Of a stretch of DNA of 64,000 bases, positions 29,011 through 37,708 are shown piece by piece. Positions within the stretch are counted from its first letter, which is position 1, and each line of letters begins with the position of its first letter. Position numbers and translations under genes: made by a program. Source of the stretch: CBDBJR01 sp965206445 (GTDB lineage: Bacteria; Pseudomonadota; Gammaproteobacteria; Arenicellales; Poriferihabitantaceae); NCBI GenBank assembly GCA_965206445.1, contig CBDBJR010000002.1, forward strand, positions 558,001 through 622,000, read 5' to 3'. The notes beneath the pieces are model-generated. The model searched no databases, was not told where the DNA came from, and saw only the letters and a program-made list of their open reading frames with translations.

Positions 29011-30502
29011 TGACTCTGCCAATCCGGTTCGTCGCCGTTATGGAGACGTCCTTGTGGGTGGAGATGTGTTGGATCTGGTTACCAGTGGCATGTATACCAG
29101 CCCTTTGGCCATTTATCGTGAGTATATCCAGAATGCTACTGACTCCATTTTCTCGCCTGGTGGGCTTGATAATAGAACAGTAGAGATTGAGATTGACGTT
29201 AATAAAGTGTGTGTGACGATACGTGATAACGGGCCTGGATTATCTTATGCACAAGCAAAACGGGATTTGATTCCAATTGCAAGGAGTAGCAAGAATCGCC
29301 AGCGTGATAGAGGTTTTAGAGGGATAGGGCGTTTATCGGGTCTTGCATTTGGTAGCTCGGTAAAGTTCCTGACACGTTGCGGCACAAGCTCCTCAGTAAC
29401 ACAAGTTATATGGAATGGAGAGAAATTGAGGGATGGAATTGATAACAAATTGCCGATAGAAGAAACGATCTTGCAGTGTGTGAATATTGAGAGGCTTGAC
29501 GGGGATAATTACCCTGCCAATTTCTTTGAGGTTCAAATCGAGGGAATTACTCGATATGCGATGTCATATATATTTAATCGTGACGCTGTGCGCTCGTATC
29601 TTGGTGAAGTATGCCCTGTTCCGTTTAGTATGGATTTTCCATACACCTCGCATATCTCAGATCTGTTTGTGGGCGGTATCTCACCTCTAACGATTGACAT
29701 TTATCTTGATGGGGAAAAATCATCGCCAGTTACCAGGCCGCACCAAGTGGGAGTACAGGTTAATGAATACATGGATAAGTTTGTCGGGTTTGAGAGTATT
29801 AAAGTACCAGCCTCAGGAGGTGAAGACTATGCGGCGATAGGATGGATTGCTCATTCTTCCTATCTAGGCGCACTTCCAAAAGAACTGGGTATAAGATGTT
29901 TGCGGGCTCGAGTGGGCAATATCCAAGTTGGCAGTGAAACCGCTTTTGATCATCTTTTTTCAGAGAACCGTTTTAATCGTTGGTGTGTGGGAGAAATTCA
30001 TATTCTCGATCCACGTATTGTTCCGAATGGAAGACGTGATTATTTTGAACCAAACGTACATCTTCGCAATCTTGAAAACCATCTTGGTGCAGTGTGTCGC
30101 AGATTAGAGAGACGATGCAGGGTGGCGTCGCGAGAGCGTAATCAACAACGACATTTCCAATTTTTTCTGGAGAGCCTGGAGGCAACATACGATCTCGCGA
30201 CGTCCAGCTATTTGGACGCTGGTGCAGCACGACGGCTCATTGTTGGAAAATTATCCGAGGTCGCCGGTGTTCGTAAAAAATACGAAAATTTTGGTTTTCC
30301 TGAACATTTTAGAAAGCTCGATAAATTGGAAGAAAAACTCATCAACTTTCGAGCTTATCGGGGACGACCTTCGTTGGCAGGGGTTGATCCATCTGATGTG
30401 TCTGCATATAAAAAAGTTTTTAGGATTATCGCTGAAACATCATCATCGCCACGAGTGGCAAAAGAAACGATTGAAGCCATCTTAAGGTATAAGCCGAGCT
30501 AG
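29003..30502 (+). CDS. GHKL (Hsp90/MutL-type) ATPase
   Basis: Protein of 499 residues with an N-terminal GHKL ATP-binding domain: N box EYIQNATDS (40-48), G1 DNGPGL (75-80) and G2 RGFRGIGRLSG (103-113). The spacing is that of Hsp90-like ATPases rather than histidine kinases. The middle and C-terminal parts are not recognised; residues about 360-410 are rich in Arg and helical. Such ATPases act as switches or clamps in several bacterial defence operons. It is the last gene of the operon, and GC-rich sequence resumes about 100 bases beyond its stop. Confidence 0.85.
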   Translation: MSNDSANPVRRRYGDVLVGGDVLDLVTSGMYTSPLAIYREYIQNATDSIFSPGGLDNRTVEIEIDVNKVCVTIRDNGPGLSYAQAKRDLIPIARSSKNRQRDRGFRGIGRLSGLAFGSSVKFLTRCGTSSSVTQVIWNGEKLRDGIDNKLPIEETILQCVNIERLDGDNYPANFFEVQIEGITRYAMSYIFNRDAVRSYLGEVCPVPFSMDFPYTSHISDLFVGGISPLTIDIYLDGEKSSPVTRPHQVGVQVNEYMDKFVGFESIKVPASGGEDYAAIGWIAHSSYLGALPKELGIRCLRARVGNIQVGSETAFDHLFSENRFNRWCVGEIHILDPRIVPNGRRDYFEPNVHLRNLENHLGAVCRRLERRCRVASRERNQQRHFQFFLESLEATYDLATSSYLDAGAARRLIVGKLSEVAGVRKKYENFGFPEHFRKLDKLEEKLINFRAYRGRPSLAGVDPSDVSAYKKVFRIIAETSSSPRVAKETIEAILRYKPS

Positions 30503-30688
30503 TCCTTTAGAACCTCGCGTCTGTTGCGAGAGTCTGGGATTCTCCGTTTCCCACAAAAACAGTTGCATCCACTGTGTATGTCGATATGCTAATAGCTCCA
30601 GCGATGCAGCATCCTTTTGGCGGCGTGACGGTATCGCAAGCGCTCCATGGCCTATGCATTTGACGGTTCGTGCCCGCACAATCACGGT

Positions 30689-31846
30689 TCACCCGCTGTG
30701 ATGCGTGCGTTGATTTTTTGGCGCATGGCGTCCCCGTTGGAAATTCGATGCAGTGCAGCAGGGCAGGCCGATGTCCATACTGGTCGAAGCATCCGGCGCT
30801 GGCTGCGCGCAACCGTCGAACAGCGCGCGCACATCGGGCCGGTCCAGCAGCATGAGTCTGCCCCGTTCCCAGAGCGTTTTATCGTCGAACGCAATACTGG
30901 CGTCAAATAACTGAATGCTGACGTCACCCGGCGCGTTGCCGGCTGCGTGGATGTGGGTGTAGCGGGGCGAGCCGTAGGCGACGGTGCTCCAGCGTTCAAG
31001 ATCGGCGTACGGGTCGCCGTCGAAAAAGGTATACGGATTGATGCCGGCGTGCCACGAGTTGAGGGCGTATGGGTCGCCGCCGGTGATGCTGGCTGCGCGG
31101 ACAAACTGGTTTTTGATCCGGGCGATTTCGGCGTCATCGCCGGTAAACCCGATGATGCGCGAATGTTCGATTTCGGCAATCACCGGTGCGCGTAAATGCA
31201 ATACGCTATTGGTGTATTCGCGCGTCGAGGTCGACAGCAGGAAATCTTTTAGCACCAGCCGACCGCTGAGCTGATGACACTCGATCGGCGGGAAAATCAT
31301 CACCGGGAACAGCTCGACGGTGAAATCCGTCAGGCTCGGTCGGAGGTGTTCGGCAGGGCGAATCACACCGCTGATCGAGGTGCCGCAGTCGGTTTCTATC
31401 CGGTAGCGGGTGGCGTTGATAATTTCTTTGACCAGCACATCGTGGAGCTGCTTCATCGTATTGAATGCCAGCGTGGCAAATGGAGCGGCAAGGTGTTTTC
31501 GCGTCAGCGTATAGCACATGATTTTTTTGCCGCCGCCCGGTGTCTCCAGGAATCTGACCCGGTCACCGAGGCGGGAGAAAAAAATGGTCTGGTGTGCATC
31601 CACCATCGCGCTGCTGACTGTGTGCGGAAACTGACGCGCATTGGCAGCCGGGGGTGCCATGATGACGCGGACATTCAACCCGAGTCGCTGCGCAATCTGC
31701 GCCACGTCGGTGCACAGCGACGAGTCGAAGCAGGCGTTCTCGCCTTGCTCGCCGACCAGCAGCACGTGGTCGCCCGGTTTGCAGGCGGCGCAGTCGAGCA
31801 GCAGGTTGCGCGCGCCGAGTTCGAATCGTCGCGCCCGGTCCGTCAT
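30689..31846 (-). CDS. Conserved hypothetical protein, aminopeptidase T / NicX-like
   Basis: Protein of 385 residues whose start (LLLDCAACKPGDHVLLVGE) resembles the opening of M29 aminopeptidase T and the related 2,5-dihydroxypyridine dioxygenase NicX. The C-terminal half contains a conserved block (NSWHAGINPYTFF, ERWSTVAYGSPRYTHIHAAG) with several histidines and acids that could bind metal. I cannot assign the reaction. The last ~45 residues are Cys/His-rich and unlike the rest, possibly read-on beyond a lost stop near the island junction. Confidence 0.55.
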   Translation of the reverse strand: MTDRARRFELGARNLLLDCAACKPGDHVLLVGEQGENACFDSSLCTDVAQIAQRLGLNVRVIMAPPAANARQFPHTVSSAMVDAHQTIFFSRLGDRVRFLETPGGGKKIMCYTLTRKHLAAPFATLAFNTMKQLHDVLVKEIINATRYRIETDCGTSISGVIRPAEHLRPSLTDFTVELFPVMIFPPIECHQLSGRLVLKDFLLSTSTREYTNSVLHLRAPVIAEIEHSRIIGFTGDDAEIARIKNQFVRAASITGGDPYALNSWHAGINPYTFFDGDPYADLERWSTVAYGSPRYTHIHAAGNAPGDVSIQLFDASIAFDDKTLWERGRLMLLDRPDVRALFDGCAQPAPDASTSMDIGLPCCTASNFQRGRHAPKNQRTHHSG

Positions 31847-31881
31847 GTCAAAACCGGCGCTTCAATCGAGCGGTCACCGCG

Positions 31882-32331
31882 TCAATTATTCGCCTGCTCG
31901 GCTATCGCCTGCTGCAAGTCCTGGTATTGCTCGCAATCGCCGCACAGGCGGGCCAGCTTGTCCAATTGCTGTTGGGCTTTGTCCGGTTGCTCCATGGCCA
32001 GATACAGCTCACCCAGATACTCGTTGGCGTTCAGATGTTCGCCGTCGATGGCAAGGGCGATCCGGTAGGAGGTCAGCGATTCCTTCAGCCGCCCGATTTT
32101 TCGCTGGCTGTAGCCCAGGTAGTTCCAGGCGTCCGCATTGTTTTCTTCCTCGGCAACAAACGCTTCCAGTTTTTCCACCGCCAGCTCGTATTGCCGGTCT
32201 TCCACCAGTTGGACAATGTCCTCGGGCAGGCTTGCCGCCTCGGGTTCGCCGTCCCACGCCGCCTGCGCGGCGCCGCCAGACCAGCATAGCGCGCCGACCG
32301 CCAGCCAGATGGTGATGATGAGTCGATTCAT
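31882..32331 (-). CDS. Secreted tetratricopeptide (TPR) repeat protein
   Basis: Protein of 149 residues with a Sec signal peptide (hydrophobic IITIWLAVGALCW, cleavage after AQA) and about two to three TPR units (ADAWNYLGYSQRKIGRL, LNANEYLGELYLAM). It is probably a periplasmic scaffold for protein-protein contacts. It lies 35 bases upstream of the aminopeptidase-T-like gene on the same strand. Confidence 0.75.
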   Translation of the reverse strand: MNRLIITIWLAVGALCWSGGAAQAAWDGEPEAASLPEDIVQLVEDRQYELAVEKLEAFVAEEENNADAWNYLGYSQRKIGRLKESLTSYRIALAIDGEHLNANEYLGELYLAMEQPDKAQQQLDKLARLCGDCEQYQDLQQAIAEQANN

Positions 32332-32439
32332 GTTGCCTCCGTTGTTGAGATGTCTGTGGTGTATCCGGCCCGTTGTGCCGCACTGCCGGGGTATTGCCGC
32401 CGAGCGGTGCCGGCCGCAATCAAACCGGTTGGCGGCGGA

Positions 32440-32859
32440 TCAGCGCTGCCGTTTGCGTTGCATTGATGCATCGAAACGCGCCCGGTCAATGACAAAACGA
32501 TCGTGCATGCCGTACGAAATCTGCTCCACGTCGTCGTGGGCGACGACCTCGAAGTGCAGCCGCCGGCCCGCCACCGCGACCAGTTTGGCCTGTACCACGA
32601 CGGTATGCCCGGCCGGTGTGGCGGCGGTGTGGTTGATGTCGATATGCGTGCCCACGGTTTGCTCATGCGGCGAGTCCAGATGCGGCAGCACCGCTTTCAG
32701 ACAGGCCCATTCGAGCAGGCCGACCAAAAAGCCGGTGGCGAATACCGCCGGCATTTGCTGAAACTCCGGCGCCTCCGGGTATAGCGCGGGTACCATCTTG
32801 CTGTCCGGCAGTGTAAACCGATGCTCCAGAATGATACCCGCTTGCAGTGAATCGCGCAT
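32440..32859 (-). CDS. Hotdog thioesterase, fluoroacetyl-CoA thioesterase (FlK)-like
   Basis: Single-domain hotdog-fold protein of 139 residues. The block PAVFATGFLVGLLEWACLKAV split around the active-site helix, then EQTVGTHIDINHTAATPAG, strongly recalls FlK-type thioesterases, in which Thr, Glu and His of these segments form the catalytic set: Thr in FATGF, Glu in LEWAC and His in INHTA. Role: hydrolysis of a short acyl-CoA. It stands alone, 108 bases before the TPR gene. Confidence 0.75.
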   Translation of the reverse strand: MRDSLQAGIILEHRFTLPDSKMVPALYPEAPEFQQMPAVFATGFLVGLLEWACLKAVLPHLDSPHEQTVGTHIDINHTAATPAGHTVVVQAKLVAVAGRRLHFEVVAHDDVEQISYGMHDRFVIDRARFDASMQRKRQR

Positions 32860-33100
32860 GATGGTCCGGTGTGTTGCCAGTGGTTTGTTGTGGGCGGCGG
32901 TCAGGGCGCCGCTGAAAACCCCGCCCTGGCCGGGTATTGTAATTGTTGATTCCGGTTTAGCATAGAAGTTTCACTGACCGGCGGCTTTTGTACGCCGGCC
33001 GCCATTGGCCGCTCGACCGGCAGTGTGTTATTGGCGCGGTCGGTATGGCATCATCGGTACGGTTTTGTTATTTTTTCTTGATCCATCGGGGTAACCGCGC

Positions 33101-34533
33101 ATGACACCAGAAGAATTCCGCCAGGCCGGGCACGCGCTGATCGACTGGCTGGCGGATTATCGCAGCAGTCTGGAGCGCCTGCCGGTACGCAGCCAGGTGG
33201 CGCCGGGCGAGATTAAAAACCGCCTGCCGGCGCAGCCGCCCGCGTCGCCGGAGTCGCTGCAACAGCTATTGCAGCAGCTCGAACGGGATATCGTCCCCGG
33301 CATCACCCAGGTGCAGCACCCGATGCATTTCGGCTGGTTCCCGTCGAATGCGTCGCTGGCGTCGGTGCTCGGGGATATTGCCGGCTCGGGCCTGGGTACG
33401 CTGGGCATTTCCTGGAAAGCTGCCCGGCGCTGACCGAGGTGGAGCAGGTGACCTGCGACTGGATGCGCCAACTGGTCGGGCTGTCTCCGAACTGGCACGG
33501 GACGATTTACGATACCGCCTCGACCGCCAGTCTGGTGGCGCTGCTGGTTGCCAGAGAGCGGCTGTCCGATTATGCCGCCCGCCGTGGCGGCTTGCAGGCG
33601 GTGGCGCACCCGTTGGTGGTCTACATGACCGAACAGACGCATTCTTCGGCGAACAAGGCCGCGCTGCTGGCCGGCTATGGACAGGATAACATTCGCCTGG
33701 TGGCGGCGGACCCGGTCACCCGGGCGATGTCTGCCGCTGCGCTGGCGACGGCGATTCAACAGGACCAGCGCGCGCAACGGTGTCCGGCTGTGGTCGTCGC
33801 CACGGTCGGCTCCACCGGCATCACGGCGATTGACCCGGTGGCGGACATCGTTGACGTGGCTGCGCAGCACGGTATCTGGGTGCACGTGGACGCCGCGCTG
33901 GCCGGCTCGGCCATGCTGCTGCCGGAATATCGCCACCTGTGGCACGGGGTTGAGGGTGCGGATTCGCTATCCTGGAATCCGCACAAGTGGATGGGCACGG
34001 TGCTCGATTGCGCGCTGTTTTATGTGCGCCAGCCCGAATATTTGCTGCGGGTGATGTCTACCGACCCCAGCTATCTGCGCTCCGGGGTTGACGATCAGGT
34101 GGTCCAGTATCGTGACTGGGGCATCCCGCTTGGCCGCCGGTTTCGCGCGCTCAAGCTGTGGTTTCATCTGAAACTCGACGGCTGTGAGGCGATCCGGCAG
34201 CGGTTGCGCCGGGATCTGGAGAACGCCCGCTGGCTGGCGGCGCAAATACAGCAGACCCCCGACTGGCAACTGTTGGCGCCGGTAACGCTGCAAACGGTCT
34301 GCTGCCGTCATCAGCCCGACGGCCTGGCGGGGGAGGCGCTGGAGCGCCACACGCTGGCCTGGCTGGAGGCCATCAATCGCTCCGGGCGGGCGTTTATGAG
34401 CCCCGGTCAGCTGGACGATCAGTGGCTGGCGCGGGTGTCGATCGGCGTCGAGTCCACGACCCGGGAGCACGTGGCCAGCCTGTGGCAAATCATGCGCGCG
34501 GCGGCGGAAAACACCCGCTGGCCGGCGGCGTAG
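33101..34533 (+). pseudogene. Aromatic-L-amino-acid decarboxylase-like gene with -1 frameshift
   Basis: PLP-dependent group II decarboxylase family (tryptophan, tyrosine or DOPA decarboxylase type). The first segment, 33101-33433, ends GISWKAARR and stops. The second, from about 33420 in another frame to 34533, continues ALTEVEQVTCDWM and holds the PLP lysine in NPHKWMG. Adding one A to the AAA run at 33416-33418 restores ISWKSCPALTEVEQ, matching the family's FSWxSSPAxTELE, so a single-base deletion explains the break. The rest of the gene is intact with about 477 residues if repaired. It is a recent lesion or a sequencing error. Confidence 0.85.
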
Positions 34534-34548
34534 TGCGGACAACCGGCT

Positions 34549-34935
34549 TCAGGTGTCGGCGGTGAGCGCTGCCGGGTAGTTGGTCGGGCTTGCCAATTGA
34601 TGCGGTGTTGTGGGTGAATCTTGTTTGATTTTGCCTGCTTGATTTTGGGAACAGATGATTTGGGCTACACGGCTGTCGCAGGAGGGTAATGCGGTCATCT
34701 GCCGCACCGCATCATCGTAGGCGGCATCCGGCAGACCGGGATTCAACTCGGCGAGTTTCTCACGCAGTATGCGAGTCAGCACCACCTCACGGTCGCAGGC
34801 GCGTCCCAGCAAGCTATTCGGGCCGAAGTCTTCTTTATTGTGGGCGTAGACCGACTCCCAGCCGAGTTGCTTTTCTAAATACTCGACGGTGGGTTGTTGG
34901 ACGAGGGCGTCTTCGGTGTAAGGAGTTAAGCCCAT
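34549..34935 (-). pseudogene. HsdR N-terminal fragment (type I restriction endonuclease subunit)
   Basis: The first ~85 residues (YTEDALVQQPTVEYLEKQLG, DFGPNSLLGRACDREVVLTR, LPDAAYDDAVRQMTA) are the typical start of type I restriction R subunits. Similarity ends abruptly at about 34680, after which a random-looking tail runs to the stop. An intact HsdR would be about 1000 residues. The ATG at 34935 and the fragment's reading frame are preserved, so the gene was cut by deletion rather than by slow decay. Confidence 0.8.
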
Positions 34936-34947
34936 GCTGCACGTCCT

Positions 34948-35316
34948 TCAATTGGTTTTGTAGGCCAATTCAAGCGTATCTGCAACCGCCCATGGTTTTT
35001 TGTCCTGCGTCCATAGACGCGCCGGTGGAATCAGGCTCGTAGCGGCTAGCAAATGGGCATCAACGTAACCAATCCCCCGGCCTGCCAGCCGCTGCTGTTC
35101 AATAAAGAAAAGCACTTCCGGGTCATTGGCAACGGGGGCCATGGGTAAATTCTGGAGGCTTGATACTATCCCGGCGCGATTATTCAAATTTCCAAGTGCT
35201 ATCTCGCCAATCACAAAAGGATGCATCATGATCCGGTTGCTTTCCAGCAAAACAGCCGGGTCGTTATCCCCACTATGCAGATGATCAATCCAGACGGAGG
35301 TGTCCGCCAGCATCAC
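34948..35316 (-). CDS. vapC: VapC-type PIN-domain toxin
   Basis: PIN-domain ribonuclease of about 122 residues. The acidic site is visible: LADTSVWIDH at the N-terminus, Glu in VIGEIALGN, and the C-terminal Asp in GYVDAHLLA. VapC toxins cut tRNA or rRNA. The start is either GTG 35316, overlapping the antitoxin stop as GTGA, or ATG 35313; both give translational coupling to vapB. It sits between the HsdR fragment and the CBASS operon. Confidence 0.85.
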   Translation of the reverse strand: MMLADTSVWIDHLHSGDNDPAVLLESNRIMMHPFVIGEIALGNLNNRAGIVSSLQNLPMAPVANDPEVLFFIEQQRLAGRGIGYVDAHLLAATSLIPPARLWTQDKKPWAVADTLELAYKTN

Positions 35317-35510
35317 GCCGACTTCGATTGCCGCCGGGGGACGGCTTGCAATTGCGGCTCTGTCCCGGCCAGCCGAGCCAGACGCCGGGCACTTTCTCGC
35401 TCAACCAGAGCGTGTAATCCTTCCCTGACCAGGGCCGTTTTTTCAGTTATTCCGGTCACCTGCTGTGCTTTTTCCAGTAATTCGTCATCGATGTTTATAG
35501 TTGTTCTCAT
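35313..35510 (-). CDS. vapB: VapB-type antitoxin
   Basis: Small protein of 65 residues starting MRTTINIDDELLEKAQQ, a ribbon-helix-helix-type DNA-binding start seen in VapB antitoxins, followed by a basic C-terminal segment that would block VapC. ATG 35510 is chosen because GAGGG lies eight bases upstream; a TTG at 35525 is also in frame. By family, the VapBC complex should bind its own promoter in the AT-rich stretch just upstream. Confidence 0.82.
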   Translation of the reverse strand: MRTTINIDDELLEKAQQVTGITEKTALVREGLHALVERESARRLARLAGTEPQLQAVPRRQSKSA

Positions 35511-35632
35511 TTCAATGTCCCTCAAAGGTATCTACTTGATAATAGCATCAATAGATGATGATTTTATATGTATATGCAAAAAGCGCAAAATTTTGTGTGC
35601 GTGGTAGAGTAATTCGGAAACTGCTGATGCTA

Positions 35633-36259
35633 TTAAGGTGTGTCCGGAAGAGATTTCCGATAAGTCATAATAAGCGCGCGAATAAATTGAACTATAACTT
35701 CTTTATCTTTTGGATTGCTCCCGGCAACAAAAATCGCAAGTGCGTAGATAGTGAGATAATTGATAGTTCTGTCCTCTCTCCCCGTAACTAACATATCATT
35801 CATATCCAGAAACCAAAGGAATAAAAAAGATGCGATTCTTTTGTTGCCATCCACAAAAATATGGTCTTTTATTAACAAATAGAATAGCTGAACCGCTTTT
35901 TCTTCTATAGATGAATACAGGTCTTTTTGACCATAAGTTTGGTAGATATTCCCGACAACTTGTTCTATTCCGCCATTACGGACAATCGCAAAATTTTCTA
36001 CATTTTCACCGCGTTTGGCGAAGTATAACTTCAATGTTTTAATAATCGAAATTGTTTTTTCTACTTCAAGCACATATTCTTCTTGATGTTCTTCTGCTTC
36101 AGAAATCGAGTTATCATCTGTTTCCTCATCGTCATATTGTTTGAGAAGAGAAAAAGAACGAGAATAATCAGTGCAACAGCCTAGAAAGCTAAATGCCTCA
36201 TCTTCAGATATGCCGGCACTTCTCAACTTTTCTTCAATTTCAATGTGCAGTTTGTCCAT
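35633..36259 (-). CDS. Small Fic/Doc-domain protein at the end of the CBASS operon
   Basis: Protein of 208 residues with a Fic/Doc active-site motif HIFVDGNKRIA (His133 to Ala143), the Doc/RhuM-like version ending NKR rather than NGR. Such proteins transfer AMP or another nucleotide group to targets, or in Doc phosphorylate EF-Tu. No inhibitory (S/T)xxxE(G/N) motif is obvious. The region about 41-65 is highly acidic. It starts 5 bases after the membrane-protein gene, so it belongs to the same transcript. It could be a second effector or accessory of the CBASS system. Confidence 0.7.
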   Translation of the reverse strand: MDKLHIEIEEKLRSAGISEDEAFSFLGCCTDYSRSFSLLKQYDDEETDDNSISEAEEHQEEYVLEVEKTISIIKTLKLYFAKRGENVENFAIVRNGGIEQVVGNIYQTYGQKDLYSSIEEKAVQLFYLLIKDHIFVDGNKRIASFLFLWFLDMNDMLVTGREDRTINYLTIYALAIFVAGSNPKDKEVIVQFIRALIMTYRKSLPDTP

Positions 36260-36264
36260 TATTT

Positions 36265-36777
36265 TTATCCCGAAGTAATCATGCTTACAAACATGTCGTT
36301 GATTAAGCGTCCTCTGAAATTGACAATAGTAATATTCCGATGCTGACTCATTTTTTCCATGCTTTCATTGTCTATCCTGTTTTTTCCTGCCGGGGCATAT
36401 ATGATCAAAGCGGCAGTGTCTTGTTTGTTCTCTAATATAGCGTCTAAACTTTCTTTATATGATTCCCAATGCACAAGAAGAAGTGATTCGTTTTTTGCTG
36501 ATAGTATGCTGCTTTTTTCTATCTTCTTGATGTTTTTTGCTTTGAACAATTTCGAGTCAATCAAAACATTTTTTAGATTGTCATAATCGTCACCTACAGC
36601 AAGGATTGCGATCTTTCTTCGAGAAAGAGCGATTCCGAGGCGATACCAAACAGGCAAAACTCCTCTCGCTACTATGTACAGCACATAGAAAGATAAAATA
36701 ATTGATGCTGAAACAGAAATCGCTCCACTTAATGTAAAAAACGGATGAGAGAAAAATTCTACTACGGTATTAAGCAT
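36265..36777 (-). CDS. Membrane-anchored protein of unknown fold, candidate CBASS effector
   Basis: Protein of 170 residues with one long or two short membrane segments in the first ~45 residues (LSGAISVSASIILSFYVLYI), then a soluble domain of about 120 residues with alternating strands and helices (KIAILAVGDDYDNL, ESLLLVHWESY, AALIIYAPAG, ITIVNFRGRLIND). The pattern resembles a small Rossmann-like or receiver-like domain that could bind a cyclic nucleotide. I do not recognise the family. It overlaps the TRIP13-like gene by 8 bases, the position where the effector gene is expected in CBASS operons. Confidence 0.55.
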   Translation of the reverse strand: MLNTVVEFFSHPFFTLSGAISVSASIILSFYVLYIVARGVLPVWYRLGIALSRRKIAILAVGDDYDNLKNVLIDSKLFKAKNIKKIEKSSILSAKNESLLLVHWESYKESLDAILENKQDTAALIIYAPAGKNRIDNESMEKMSQHRNITIVNFRGRLINDMFVSMITSG

Positions 36778-37705
36778 TGCTCTTGAAAGGCGATGTAGGG
36801 GTTATGTCTTTGACAATCGAAATAACTTGCTCATAACGAATTGCCTGGTTGGGATATGCCGACATTATGATCGCGTGAAACAGTTTTTGCGTGATGTCGG
36901 AAAATGTGAAACCATATCCGCGGTTGTTTGCATCACCTGTCATATTCGCTATTTTTTCAATTTGTTCTCGAGTAAAGCCTATTTCCTCCAAGGGTTTTTG
37001 CAAAAGCGCTAAGCGATTGCTTTTGTCTGGACGGTCAAAAACAAACGTTTCGGCGGCGCGTCTGGTAATGGCCGGGTCAATCGCTTGCATGCGATTGGTA
37101 CACATGATGACCGCCACTGGCAATTGCTTACGGTTGAGCGTATCAAGGCCGCGGATGAGGGCGTTGACGCCGGCGCGGTCTTCATGGTGCATTTGCCCTT
37201 CTTCACGAGATTGTGCCAGCGCGTCGGCTTCATCTATGAGCAGGATAATTCCGGATTTATATGCTCCATCTTTTGTTCTGGCGATTTTTTCGCATTCCGC
37301 TTGTATATGCTGAAATGCAGACGATATTAATTTTGTCATTTCCCCAACCAGACCGGAGCCGCGAGAGGACAAACTCATGGGAAATAATGTTATTTCAATT
37401 TTACCTTGTCTGGCGACACGGCTACCGATTGTTTCTGACAATTCGGTTTTCCCGGTGCCGACATCGCCAGCGATAATAATTATAGAATGTTTATTTTTTG
37501 CATACTCAAAAAGCAACGATGCGTTGGGGTAGTGTGTTGTTCGCCACGCGTCAAAGCGTTGGGGAAACAGCAACATGTCCAGTATTTTAGACAACTGCTC
37601 AATCGAATCGTCCATGCCAACCAAGCGGGACAGCCGTTCATCGGCATCGCTGTCAGGTAACACGATTCGGCGATTAAAAACATCATCTATTGCTACTGCG
37701 CTCAT
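36770..37705 (-). CDS. TRIP13-like AAA+ ATPase of type III CBASS (Cap6)
   Basis: AAA+ ATPase of 311 residues: Walker A GDVGTGKT (80-87), Walker B ILLIDE (155-160), sensor I CTNRM and arginine-finger region DPAITRRAAE. Together with the adjacent HORMA gene this is the bacterial TRIP13/Pch2 module that dismantles active HORMA-CD-NTase complexes and so keeps the alarm off without phage. It overlaps the putative effector gene by 8 bases and follows the HORMA gene by 3. Confidence 0.85.
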   Translation of the reverse strand: MSAVAIDDVFNRRIVLPDSDADERLSRLVGMDDSIEQLSKILDMLLFPQRFDAWRTTHYPNASLLFEYAKNKHSIIIIAGDVGTGKTELSETIGSRVARQGKIEITLFPMSLSSRGSGLVGEMTKLISSAFQHIQAECEKIARTKDGAYKSGIILLIDEADALAQSREEGQMHHEDRAGVNALIRGLDTLNRKQLPVAVIMCTNRMQAIDPAITRRAAETFVFDRPDKSNRLALLQKPLEEIGFTREQIEKIANMTGDANNRGYGFTFSDITQKLFHAIIMSAYPNQAIRYEQVISIVKDITPTSPFKSNA

Positions 37706-37708
37706 TAT

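Noticed and set aside
23395..30502. Known phosphorothioation, 7-deazaguanine or BREX system
   Set aside because: There is no cysteine desulfurase, DndC-type PAPS-reductase-like protein, TGT-like enzyme, PglX/PglZ or BrxL; the radical SAM and GHKL proteins do not fit those sets.
36265..36777. NucC nuclease as the CBASS effector
   Set aside because: The protein is membrane-anchored and lacks the D-ExK nuclease core.
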